Assembly (NCBI GenBank): GCA_024685285.1
Contig: JAIKVZ010000035.1
Coordinates: 1-64,000 of the forward strand
DNA length: 64,000 nucleotides
Direction of reading: 5' to 3'
Source: Bacteroidales bacterium
GTDB taxonomy: Bacteria; Bacteroidota; Bacteroidia; Bacteroidales; P3
The translations under genes were made by a program, and so were the position numbers. The notes under the pieces are model-generated. The model was given only the letters and a program-made list of their open reading frames with translations, did not search any database and was not told where the DNA came from. Positions 25,754-33,816 of the stretch are shown piece by piece (the first letter of the stretch is position 1; every line of letters starts with the position of its first letter).

Positions 25754-27004
25754 ATGATAAACGCAGACCATAGAACCCACAAGATTAGCGTAAACTCCGA
25801 AACAGGCAGGCTCAACGCGGTGTTGCTGCACCGTCCGGGACGGGAGATTGAGTTGATGACACCGCAAAACGCCGCCCATGCACTATATAGTGACATATTG
25901 AGCAAACCCATTGTCGACCAAGAGTATGCCAATTTCTGCGGCGTGTTTGAACGTTGGGCCAAAGTCTATTATGTCAAAGACCTCTTGCAAGAGCTGCTTG
26001 ATGATAACGCGACAAGAGAGTTTTTAGTATGCGAAAGTTGCAAAATAGATGGTTGCGAGAGCTTGATAGCTGAGTTGCTGCAACATAGCTCCGAGCAATT
26101 GGCCACCGAACTCATAGAGGGTGTGGAGGTGAATGGTTGGAAAGGAGACTCTGAAGAGGACCGCTACCTCCTCAAACCGCTATACAACCTCTTCTTCACC
26201 CGAGACGCCTCGTCATCGATGTACAACAGGGTGCTTATCAACTCTATGTCGTTTTCGGTGCGCAAGCGGGAGACCTTGATATACAAAACCATTTTTGAGC
26301 GCTACTTTAACTGCGAGACCCTCAATGCCGTGGCGTGGAACAGTGATGCCCGCACCGAAGGCGGTGATGTGCACATTGCGCGCAAGGACCTCCTCTGCAT
26401 AGGCGAGGGTATTCGTACCAACGCTAAGGGAATAGATTACTTAGCCCAGACCTTTGCCAAAGAACGTGAAAAGTTCAATATTATTGTGCAAGAATTGCCT
26501 TTCGAACCGGAATCGTTCATCCACTTAGATATGGTATTCACATTCTTGGGTAGCCACCAGTGCATGGCCTATGAACCAATGCTCAAGAAAACCGGCAATT
26601 TTGCAGGCAAAGCCACCACGCTCATCAGCATAGAAGGCGGCAAGACATCTTACACTACCTACGACAACATCCTACAGGCACTGCACGCCGTGGGTTGGGA
26701 TATGGAGCCTGTTATATGTGGAGGCAGCGATCCTTGGGTGCAACAGCGTGAGCAATGGCACTCGGGTGCAAACTTTTTCGCCTTGGGCGATGGCAAGATT
26801 ATTGGCTATCGTCGCAATCCGCATACAATCGAGGCACTGGACAAAGCGGGTTTCAGCGTACTGAAAGCCGAAGACGTGTGCAGTGACAAGACCTCAATGG
26901 AAGATTATCGTAAATTTGTTGTCACCTTTGCTGGCTCAGAACTGCCTCGCGGCGGCGGCGGAGCACGTTGTATGACAATGCCAATAAACAGAGAAGAAAT
27001 CTAA
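25754..27004 (+). CDS. arcA: Arginine deiminase
   Basis: Hydrolyses arginine to citrulline and ammonia. The 416-residue protein, starting MINADHRTHKISVNSETGRL, shows the family blocks VLLHRPGREIELMTPQN near residues 21-37, FTRDASSSMYN near 146, EGGDVHIARKDLLCIGEGIRTN near 201, HLDMVFTFLG near 257 and the catalytic Cys in GGGGARCMTMPI at the C-terminus. The ATG at 25754 is preferred to an upstream one at 25724 because it leaves a normal leader. Neither arcB nor arcC is adjacent; the citrulline branch must be encoded elsewhere or citrulline released. Position next to aguBA suggests a shared arginine/agmatine nitrogen or acid-stress role. Confidence 0.95.
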   Translation: MINADHRTHKISVNSETGRLNAVLLHRPGREIELMTPQNAAHALYSDILSKPIVDQEYANFCGVFERWAKVYYVKDLLQELLDDNATREFLVCESCKIDGCESLIAELLQHSSEQLATELIEGVEVNGWKGDSEEDRYLLKPLYNLFFTRDASSSMYNRVLINSMSFSVRKRETLIYKTIFERYFNCETLNAVAWNSDARTEGGDVHIARKDLLCIGEGIRTNAKGIDYLAQTFAKEREKFNIIVQELPFEPESFIHLDMVFTFLGSHQCMAYEPMLKKTGNFAGKATTLISIEGGKTSYTTYDNILQALHAVGWDMEPVICGGSDPWVQQREQWHSGANFFALGDGKIIGYRRNPHTIEALDKAGFSVLKAEDVCSDKTSMEDYRKFVVTFAGSELPRGGGGARCMTMPINREEI

Positions 27005-27020
27005 CAATCAAAACTAAAAC

Positions 27021-30000
27021 ATGAAGCAATACCATTTAGCTAACAACATCATAGGCTGGGTAATATGTGCCATAGCCTGTGCTGTTTACGTCCTCACGGC
27101 CGAGGCTACAGCCTCGTGGTGGGATTGCGGCGAGTATATCGCCACGGCATTCAAACTCCAGGTGGGTCATCCACCGGGAGCACCTACGTTCCAGCTTATT
27201 GGACGTATGTTCTCAATGTTCTCAGATCCAACTACGGCAGCCCATGCCGTCAATGTGATGTCGGCCCTGTGCAGTGGCTTCACCATCTTGTTCCTCTTCT
27301 GGGGCATAACGTTGTTGGGTAAGCACTTGCTGCCTGATCCTAAAAAGCCCTCTCTCAAAGATCCCCGCACTTGGGCTGTGTTTGCTGCCGGCGTGGTTGG
27401 TGCATTGGCCTATACTTTTACCGACACATTCTGGTTTTCGGCAGTCGAGGGCGAGGTGTATGCCATGTCGTCGTTCTTTACGGCGGTGGTGTTCTGGGCA
27501 ATACTGAAATGGGAAGAGCAGAGCGATGACCCGCGCTCGCTGCGTTGGCTTATTCTTATTTGCCTGTTGGTTGGTGTGGCTATTGGAGTCCACTTGCTCA
27601 ACTTGCTGACCGTTCCAGCCATAGTGTATGTGGTATACTTCAAGAAGTGGCCCAAGACTACCCTCAAAGGCTTCATTATAAGTGGAGTGGTGTCGGTGGT
27701 TCTATTGGCCGTGATACTGTGGGGTATCATCCCGGGCATTGTCAATGTCGATTCAGCATTCGACGTTTTCTTTGTCAACACCCTCGGCTTACCGTTCAAC
27801 AGCGGTACAATCTTCTTCTTTGTACTGTTGGCTGCTGCAGTGGTATGGGGACTGTGGTACACCCACAAGAAAGGCAAACCCATAGCCAATGCAGCCCTGC
27901 TGGGTTTCACCATGCTGGTAGTGGGCTACTCAACATTCTTTGTCTTGGTAATACGTGCCAACACCAATACCCCACTCAACGAGAATGCTCCAAAGGATGC
28001 TGTGGCCATGCGTGCTTACTTAGGCCGTGAACAGTATGGTGACACACCGTTGCTCACGGGTCAGTTCTATACTGCCGGCCGTCCCATAGACGTTAAACAA
28101 GGCTATACCAAGTATGTCAAGGGCAAAGACGAGCGCGGCAAAGACCGCTATATTGCTGTATCGCACGCACAGAAATATGTATATCGTCAAAACCATACCG
28201 GAGTGTTTCCGCGTATGTGGAGCGATGATGCCAAGCGCGGTCATCCAAAATTCTACGAATATTGGGCCGGCAAGGTGCGTGGTGATCATAAGCCCACAGG
28301 CAGCCAGAACCTCAAGTTTTTCAACCGCTATCAACTTGGGTGGATGTATTGGCGCTACTTCATGTGGAACTTTGCCGGTAGGCAAAACGACATTCAGGGC
28401 CATTATTTCAACGAGGATGGCTCGCGTGACTACATCGATGGCAACTGGATTAGCGGCATTAAGTTCATTGACGAGGCTCGCCTTGGCCCGCAAGACAACC
28501 TGCCGGACCATCTTAAGAACAACAAGGCTCGCAACACATACTATCTGCTACCGCTCATTCTTGGCATTATAGGATTGGTATACCACTGTGTCAAGAACAA
28601 GAAAGACGCGTTCATAGTCTTCATTATGTTCTTCATGACAGGTCTGGCCATAGCCATATATTTGAATATGCCGCCCAAGCAGCCTCGCGAGCGTGACTAT
28701 GCCTTTGTGGGCTCGTTCAGTTTCTTCGCCATCTGGATAGGACTGGCTGTGATGGGACTGGCCGAGTGGATTACCAAGGCTCTAAAGAACGAGAAACTCT
28801 ACAAGTTGGTGCTCCCCGTGGTATTTGTGCTCGGTATGGCCGGAGCGCCGGTGATACTGGCCGCTGAGAACTGGGACGACCACGACCGTTCTGAGAAGTA
28901 CGCTGCACGCGATTTTGCCCAAAACTATCTTGGCTCGGTCAAGAAGAACGGTATCCTTGTCACTTTTGGCGACAACGATACCTTCCCGTTATGGTACGCC
29001 CAGGAGGTTGAAGGCACCCGTACCGACGTGCGCATACTCAACTACACTCTCTCGGGTATGTACTGGTATGTCGAGCAGCTTTTCAACAAACTGTACGATT
29101 CTGACCCGCTGCCGTTCACGTTGCCTAAGTCGTATTACGGTCTGGGACGCGATGTGATGTACATAATGGACCGTTCAAACGACTATCTTGAGGTCTCTGA
29201 CGTGTTGGCTATGGTTCGCGACCATCCCGACCGGTTCACTATCGAGCAACGCGGCGAGAAACTGATGTATCTGCCCACCAAGCGTTTCAAGATTACACTT
29301 GATGTCGATGCTTTGGTGCGCGAAGGCATCATCACAGAGGAGGAGGCCGCACGGGTGAACCCAGAGATTCGCTGGGAAGTGAACAAGGGCAACCTCTACC
29401 GCCACGAACTTATGATGCTCGACATTCTGGGTACCAATAAGTTTATGCGCGAAATCAACATCATGAACCCGGGCTACATACGCGATGTGTTCCCGTTGGT
29501 CGACCGTTACTCGGTGCAGGAGGCCATGAACTTCAAACTCATACCCTATGCCCGCAACGCTGCCGACTCGCGCTATACACCCACTTCGGCCGACTACTTC
29601 ATGCACGGCCGTGACGGTGAACCGCTGAAATGGGGCAACCTCAACAGCGACATTTACATCGACCCGGTGAGCGACAACATGGTCACCGCACAGCGCCAGA
29701 CCTTCATTGTGCTCAGCTCTGAGCTCTATGCCCGTGGCGACACTGTCAAGGCACGCCAGTTGCTCGACCTCTGCGAGGAGATGTTCCCGGTGCGCAATTT
29801 CCCGCGCAATGTCTACGCGATCTACATATACACAGGCAACCAGAACTACTTGGATGTTATTCGACTCTACCGAGAACTCTACGGCGTCGAGCGCGCCCGC
29901 GAGATATGGCAGCAGGCCTATGAATACTACTGCCAGGATGCCGCCTACTATTCGCAGTTCCGCGGTACCAAGGCAGCCGGAGTGCGTGGCGAGTATCAGA

Positions 30001-30113
30001 CAAGTCTGCAACTTCTGGGTCTGTTGAGCGATATGGCACGTCGCTCGCTGGGCGACAACGAGTTGGCTGCACAGGTCGACAGTTTGCTCACTACCTATGG
30101 AGTACGTAACTAA
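27021..30113 (+). CDS. DUF2723 multi-pass membrane protein (putative protein O-mannosyltransferase-like)
   Basis: Large inner-membrane protein of 1030 residues. The N-terminus carries the DUF2723 signature: TAEATASWWDCGEYIATAFKL (about 26-46) and VGHPPGAPTFQLIGRMFSM; the acidic residues after WW resemble the DxE of GT-C glycosyltransferases. About twelve hydrophobic segments lie in residues 8-320 and 505-620, followed by a soluble C-terminal part of about 400 residues with FGDNDTFPLWYAQEVEGTRTDVRILN and TPR-like helices near the end. Human TMEM260 of this family is an O-mannosyltransferase, so protein O-glycosylation is plausible, but the Bacteroidetes members are not all characterised. Its stop overlaps the next gene's ATG. 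Confidence 0.88.
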   Translation: MKQYHLANNIIGWVICAIACAVYVLTAEATASWWDCGEYIATAFKLQVGHPPGAPTFQLIGRMFSMFSDPTTAAHAVNVMSALCSGFTILFLFWGITLLGKHLLPDPKKPSLKDPRTWAVFAAGVVGALAYTFTDTFWFSAVEGEVYAMSSFFTAVVFWAILKWEEQSDDPRSLRWLILICLLVGVAIGVHLLNLLTVPAIVYVVYFKKWPKTTLKGFIISGVVSVVLLAVILWGIIPGIVNVDSAFDVFFVNTLGLPFNSGTIFFFVLLAAAVVWGLWYTHKKGKPIANAALLGFTMLVVGYSTFFVLVIRANTNTPLNENAPKDAVAMRAYLGREQYGDTPLLTGQFYTAGRPIDVKQGYTKYVKGKDERGKDRYIAVSHAQKYVYRQNHTGVFPRMWSDDAKRGHPKFYEYWAGKVRGDHKPTGSQNLKFFNRYQLGWMYWRYFMWNFAGRQNDIQGHYFNEDGSRDYIDGNWISGIKFIDEARLGPQDNLPDHLKNNKARNTYYLLPLILGIIGLVYHCVKNKKDAFIVFIMFFMTGLAIAIYLNMPPKQPRERDYAFVGSFSFFAIWIGLAVMGLAEWITKALKNEKLYKLVLPVVFVLGMAGAPVILAAENWDDHDRSEKYAARDFAQNYLGSVKKNGILVTFGDNDTFPLWYAQEVEGTRTDVRILNYTLSGMYWYVEQLFNKLYDSDPLPFTLPKSYYGLGRDVMYIMDRSNDYLEVSDVLAMVRDHPDRFTIEQRGEKLMYLPTKRFKITLDVDALVREGIITEEEAARVNPEIRWEVNKGNLYRHELMMLDILGTNKFMREINIMNPGYIRDVFPLVDRYSVQEAMNFKLIPYARNAADSRYTPTSADYFMHGRDGEPLKWGNLNSDIYIDPVSDNMVTAQRQTFIVLSSELYARGDTVKARQLLDLCEEMFPVRNFPRNVYAIYIYTGNQNYLDVIRLYRELYGVERAREIWQQAYEYYCQDAAYYSQFRGTKAAGVRGEYQTSLQLLGLLSDMARRSLGDNELAAQVDSLLTTYGVRN

Positions 30114-30370
30114 TGGCACGCAAAGGTCATAAGTCAAGCAAGAGATACAGCGTCTCCCTTTCCGAGAGGGAAGGGAGGCTGCTGCAACTCTATGCCGACA
30201 GCCATGACTGGACCAAGCCCCAAGCCTTGAGGCACATAATCAAAGGTCAGTTGCGCCAGTACTGCACTACAGCCGCCAATGCAACCGCCGAAAACCAGCT
30301 GGAGCTCTTCGACTCGGTTCAAATAGACATCTTCAACCACCACACAAAAGTAAACGATAGCAACAATTAA
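30113..30370 (+). CDS. Small basic protein, possible ribbon-helix-helix DNA-binding protein
   Basis: 85 residues. The segment KRYSVSLSEREGRLLQLYADSHDWTKPQALRHIIKGQLRQY (read in two halves) resembles a ribbon-helix-helix: a short strand (RYSVSLS), then two helices. A basic N-terminus (MARKGHKSSKR) and an acidic tail ending in ELFDSVQIDIFNHH follow the usual order of such regulators. No named family was recognised. It overlaps the DUF2723 gene by one base (TAATG) and lies 3 bp before atpB, so it is part of this transcript. A regulatory role is inference. Confidence 0.65.
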   Translation: MARKGHKSSKRYSVSLSEREGRLLQLYADSHDWTKPQALRHIIKGQLRQYCTTAANATAENQLELFDSVQIDIFNHHTKVNDSNN

Positions 30371-30373
30371 TAT

Positions 30374-31468
30374 ATGAAAAAGATACTTCTAACTATACTT
30401 GCCGTGTTCATGACCGTCTTTGGTGTCATGGCGTCGGAGCAGGAGCAGGGTTTCGACCCGGGGTCGGTAATCATCGGCCACGTTACCGATGCCCACTCGT
30501 GGCACATGTTCGACTACCACTCTGCCGACGGACAGGAGCACGCCGTGGCTTTGTCGCTACCTGTTATACTTATCCGCGACGGCCATGTCGATGTCTTCAG
30601 TTCGGCTCGCTTCCATCATGGTCATGCCGACTACAAGGGCTACCGTTTGGTGGGCGGCGGCGCCGAGAAAGAGGAGGTGATATGTGTCGACGCCGAGGGC
30701 AACCCCTTGCTCAACGAGGCCGGCAAGGTTGTGAAACCCATCGACCTCTCGATAACCAAGACTTCGGCCGCAATAATGATTGCCACCGTGTTGCTTATTG
30801 TTATTGTATTTGTGGCCAAGGCCGGCTACAAGAAACGCAAGAACCAGGCGCCAAAGGGACTGCAGTCGCTGGTTGAGATGTTGGTGGTCTTTGTGCGCGA
30901 CAGCATTGTGCGCCCCATGATTGGCGAGAAGCACTACGAGCGCTACCTGCCTTATCTGCTCACTCTCTTTTTCTTTATCTTTTTCTGCAACATCCTGGGC
31001 CTGATACCCTTCTTCCCGGCCGGCGCCAACGTCACCGGCAACCTTGCCGTCACCGCCACGTTGGCAGTCATCACTTTCTTCATAACCAACATCAGCGGCA
31101 ACAAACACTATTGGGTCGACATCTTCAACACCCCTGGTGTGCCGGCCTGGCTCAAGATATTCCCGCTCATGCCCATTGTCGAGCTTGTGGGTGTCTTCAC
31201 CAAACCCATCGTGCTTATGATTCGTCTATTTGCCAATATGACCGCCGGCCATATCGTCATCCTCGGTTTCGTTGTCATCATCTTCATCCTCAGCAACCTC
31301 TTTGGCACTGCCGTGGGCGGCGCCGTGTCGGTGGTGTCGGTGGTGTTCAGCGTGTTCATCAGCGTGCTCGAGTGTCTGGTGGCCTACATCCAGGCATTCG
31401 TCTTCACCATGCTCAGCGCCCTCTACATTGGCATGGCTGTGGCCGAGCCTCACCACGAAAACGCATGA
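30374..31468 (+). CDS. atpB: F0F1 ATP synthase subunit a
   Basis: Membrane stator subunit that forms the proton path of ATP synthase. At 364 residues it is longer than E. coli AtpB (271) because of a signal-peptide-like start and a periplasmic N-terminal domain rich in His (about residues 22-125, SARFHHGHADYKGYRLVGG), a Bacteroidetes feature. The essential arginine helix is present as VLMIRLFANMTAGHIVILGFVV near residues 280-301; further helices follow with FVFTMLSALYIGMAVAEPHHENA. No other atp gene is within the window: the next gene downstream, after 33 bp, is pgk. In the Bacteroidetes arrangement I know, atpB is followed by atpE and atpF. Confidence 0.95.
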   Translation: MKKILLTILAVFMTVFGVMASEQEQGFDPGSVIIGHVTDAHSWHMFDYHSADGQEHAVALSLPVILIRDGHVDVFSSARFHHGHADYKGYRLVGGGAEKEEVICVDAEGNPLLNEAGKVVKPIDLSITKTSAAIMIATVLLIVIVFVAKAGYKKRKNQAPKGLQSLVEMLVVFVRDSIVRPMIGEKHYERYLPYLLTLFFFIFFCNILGLIPFFPAGANVTGNLAVTATLAVITFFITNISGNKHYWVDIFNTPGVPAWLKIFPLMPIVELVGVFTKPIVLMIRLFANMTAGHIVILGFVVIIFILSNLFGTAVGGAVSVVSVVFSVFISVLECLVAYIQAFVFTMLSALYIGMAVAEPHHENA

Positions 31469-31501
31469 TTTTAAACAATTAAACAATAAATAATCATAAC
31501 C

Positions 31502-32698
31502 ATGAAGAGTATTAAAGATATCAATTTTGCAGGCCGCAAGGTGCTGCTGCGCGTGGACTTCAATGTCCCCATGAACGACCAGAAACAGATTACCGACGAC
31601 ACCCGTATGCGTGAGTCGATGCCCACCATCGAGAAGCTCTTGAAGGACGGCGCCGCCGTCATCATCATGGCCCACTTTGGCCGTCCCAAGAAAGGCGGTT
31701 TCGAACCCGAGTTCACCCTCGAGCCCGTGGCCAAGTATCTCGAAACCCTCGTGGGCCGTCCCGTCAAGTTCACCCAGGAGCTCCTCGGCAGCGGCAAACC
31801 CGAGGCAATGGCCAAAGAGCTTAAGGGCGGCGAAGTGATGTTGCTCGAAAACATCCGCTTCTACCCCGAAGAGACCAAGGGCGGCGAGGCTCTCGCCCGC
31901 CAGCTGGCCAACCTTGGCGACTGCTACATCAACGACGCTTTCGGCGCCGCCCACCGCGAGCACTCCTCGACGGCCGTCATAGCCAAGTTCTTCCCCAACG
32001 ACAAATACTTCGGCTTCCTCATGGAGAACGAGGTGCGCAACCTCGAGAAGCTCATGCAGAACCCGCCGCGCCCCTTCACCGCCATCATCGGCGGCAGCAA
32101 GGTGAGCAGCAAGATTGGCATACTGGAGAACCTGCTCGACAAGGTCGACAACATGATCATCATAGGCGGAATGCGCTACACCTTCACCAAAGCCCTCGGC
32201 GGCAAGATTGGCAACAGTATCTGCGAAGACGACAAACTCGACCTCGCACGCGAACTTATGCGCCGCATGGACGCTAAGGGTGTCAAGTACTATCTGCCCG
32301 TCGACAGCGTTATCGGCGACAAGTTTGGCAACGACGCCAACACCCAGGTGGTGCCCAGCGGCGAAGTGCCCGACGGCTGGGAGAGCATGGACTGCGGTCC
32401 CGAGAGCTGCAAAGCCATACGCGACATCATCATGGCCTCCAAGACAATCCTTTGGAACGGTCCTGCCGGCGTTTTCGAGCTGTCAACCTTTGCCAAAGGC
32501 ACCAACCACATAGCCCAGAGCGTGGCCGACGCCTGCAAGCAGGGCTGCTTCGCCGCCGTGGGCGGTGGCGACAGCGTGGCTGCCGTCAAGCAGATGGGTC
32601 TTGCCGACCAGATGAGCTACGTCTCCACCGGCGGTGGCGCCATGCTCGAGTACCTCGAAGGCAAGGAACTCCCCGGCATCAAAGCCATCAAAGACTGA
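31502..32698 (+). CDS. pgk: Phosphoglycerate kinase
   Basis: Glycolytic transfer of phosphate from 1,3-bisphosphoglycerate to ADP. The 398-residue length is usual. Substrate-binding VLLRVDFNVPMND near residues 14-26, the basic cluster HFGRPK near 59, and the nucleotide-binding GGSKVSSKIGILENL near 199 and GGGDSVAAVKQMG near 358 are all present. It begins 33 bp after atpB with no TAnnTTTG element between them, so it may be read from the upstream promoter. A terminator follows 27 bp after the stop. Confidence 0.97.
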   Translation: MKSIKDINFAGRKVLLRVDFNVPMNDQKQITDDTRMRESMPTIEKLLKDGAAVIIMAHFGRPKKGGFEPEFTLEPVAKYLETLVGRPVKFTQELLGSGKPEAMAKELKGGEVMLLENIRFYPEETKGGEALARQLANLGDCYINDAFGAAHREHSSTAVIAKFFPNDKYFGFLMENEVRNLEKLMQNPPRPFTAIIGGSKVSSKIGILENLLDKVDNMIIIGGMRYTFTKALGGKIGNSICEDDKLDLARELMRRMDAKGVKYYLPVDSVIGDKFGNDANTQVVPSGEVPDGWESMDCGPESCKAIRDIIMASKTILWNGPAGVFELSTFAKGTNHIAQSVADACKQGCFAAVGGGDSVAAVKQMGLADQMSYVSTGGGAMLEYLEGKELPGIKAIKD

Positions 32699-32725
32699 TA
32701 GCCGCGAGGCTTCATACACATACAG

Positions 32726-32757
32726 AGCGCGGAACCATCGGTTCCGCGCTCGCTTTA
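32726..32757 (+). terminator. Terminator of pgk
   Basis: Perfect 11-bp stem AGCGCGGAACC (32726-32736) with GGTTCCGCGCT (32740-32750), loop ATC, followed by the modest T stretch CGCTTTA. Confidence 0.8.
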
Positions 32758-32786
32758 TAACGCCCACAACAGCAGCCATATAGGGG

Positions 32787-32860
32787 TTTTGTTCGGTCGC
32801 CGTCGTCCTAAGAGCGAACCAACCCCGACCTCAACCCGACCTTAACCCGAACCTAACCCA
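32787..32860 (-). repeat. Dispersed intergenic repeat, copy 3
   Basis: On the minus strand from 32860: TGGGTTAGGTTCGGG-TTAAGGTCGGGTTGAG-GTCGGGGTTGGTTCG, then the distal CCGAACAAAA at 32796-32787. It lies downstream of the pgk terminator. Confidence 0.85.
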
Positions 32861-32990
32861 TCTATCAACTTGATATAAAACGGTTTATGATTCATGAAAC
32901 GTCAATGCGCCATAAGCTCTTCAATATCAGACTGATTTCGCATGAGAACCTACTGCTTCGCAGACAGGTGTTTGTCTGCATAAAACGATT

Positions 32991-33010
32991 TGAGAAAATA
33001 AATTTTCTCA
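32991..33010. promoter_or_regulatory. Perfect palindrome upstream of sodB
   Basis: TGAGAAAAT-AA-ATTTTCTCA, 9-bp arms around AA. It ends 16 bp before the sodB -7 element, covering the place where a -33 element would be; no TTG is present there. A transcription-factor site is likely from this placement. Confidence 0.6.
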
Positions 33011-33026
33011 ATCCAGATAAAAATCG

Positions 33027-33034
33027 TAATTTTG
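33027..33034 (+). promoter_or_regulatory. Candidate -7 element of sodB
   Basis: TAATTTTG followed by CAGG, matching TAnnTTTG, 33 bp before the ATG at 33068. Confidence 0.6.
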
Positions 33035-33067
33035 CAGGCAGAATAATAACACAAAATCCATACCACT

Positions 33068-33658
33068 ATGAAAGATATCATGCCTGTCAACGGCCAGTTT
33101 GCAATGCCGCAGCTCGCCTACGAAAACCTTGGCACGGTGATTAGCCGCGAAACCCTTTCGTTCCATCACGGCAAACACCTCAAAGCCTATGTCGATAACC
33201 TCAACAAGATGCTGCCCGGCAGCGGCCTCGAAGGGCTGTCGCTGACCGAGGTGGTGTGTCGCGCCGAGGGCGGCCTCTTCAACAACGCCGGCCAGGTGCT
33301 CAACCACGCCATGTATTTCGAGCAGTTCCTCAACACGCCACGTCCCATGAGTGCCGAACTGACCGCCAAGCTTGAGGCGGCCTTCGGCTCGGTCGAGGCA
33401 TTCAAGACGGAGTTCGAGCAGAAGGGCGTCACCCTCTTTGGCAGCGGCTGGGTGTGGCTCAGCGCCGACAAGGACGGCAGGCTCGTCATCACGCAGCATA
33501 AGAACGCCGAGAACCCCGTGACGGCAGGCCTCAACCCGCTGCTCACCTTCGATGTGTGGGAGCACGCCTACTACCTTGACTACCAGAACCGCCGCGCCGA
33601 CCACCTCGCCGCCCTTTGGCAAATAGTCGACTGGCCGGTGGTCGAGAGCCGCTTGTAA
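33068..33658 (+). CDS. sodB: Superoxide dismutase, Fe/Mn type
   Basis: Cytosolic enzyme that dismutates superoxide to oxygen and peroxide. The 196-residue protein has all four metal ligands of the Fe/Mn family: His33 in SFHHGKHLKAY, His80 in LNHAMYFEQF, and Asp162 and His166 in FDVWEHAYYLDY. Bacteroidetes enzymes are often cambialistic, accepting Fe or Mn; the metal cannot be decided here. It has its own promoter with a perfect palindrome in the -33 region. The iron-responsive porin operon starts 158 bp downstream. Confidence 0.96.
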   Translation: MKDIMPVNGQFAMPQLAYENLGTVISRETLSFHHGKHLKAYVDNLNKMLPGSGLEGLSLTEVVCRAEGGLFNNAGQVLNHAMYFEQFLNTPRPMSAELTAKLEAAFGSVEAFKTEFEQKGVTLFGSGWVWLSADKDGRLVITQHKNAENPVTAGLNPLLTFDVWEHAYYLDYQNRRADHLAALWQIVDWPVVESRL

Positions 33659-33671
33659 AACATTATTTTTC

Positions 33672-33739
33672 AGGGGATGACGATAGCCTCCCCTAAGCGA
33701 CAACGTATGTAAAGCCATTGCCACAAGCAATGGCTTTAC
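33672..33739. repeat. Two hairpins between sodB and the porin operon
   Basis: AGGGGA (33672-33677 area) pairs with TCCCCT about 11 nt later, and GTAAAGCCATTG (33709-33720) pairs perfectly with CAATGGCTTTAC (33728-33739). Neither is followed by a T-run; the second may still end sodB transcripts. Both lie before the porin promoter. Confidence 0.5.
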
Positions 33740-33770
33740 TGCAAAATCACCAAAAATGGTTATTTCCCAT

Positions 33771-33793
33771 AAATGTGATAATCACTATCTTTG
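33771..33793 (+). promoter_or_regulatory. Fur-box-like operator overlapping the promoter of the porin-imelysin operon
   Basis: Bases 33771-33789 read AAATGTGATAATCACTATC and agree with the E. coli Fur consensus GATAATGATAATCATTATC at 14 of 19 positions. The core GTGAT-A-ATCAC (33775-33785) is a perfect inverted repeat. Its right end overlaps the -7 element TATCTTTG at 33786-33793, the usual arrangement for repression. Binding by a Fur-family protein is inferred, not shown. Confidence 0.6.
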
Positions 33794-33816
33794 CATTTGA
33801 AAAACAATGCAAAGAG

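Larger units (their letters stand above)
32699..33067. other. Intergenic region with terminator, repeat copy, palindrome and sodB promoter
   Basis: The 369 bases contain the pgk terminator (32726-32757), repeat copy 3 (32787-32860), a perfect 20-bp palindrome (32991-33010) and the sodB -7 element (33027-33034). A short open frame from 32887 to 33144 overlaps sodB out of frame and has no coding support. Confidence 0.7.

Noticed and set aside
32887-33144. 85-codon plus-strand frame upstream of sodB
   Set aside because: It overlaps the sodB promoter, palindrome and start in another frame and has no coding resemblance.
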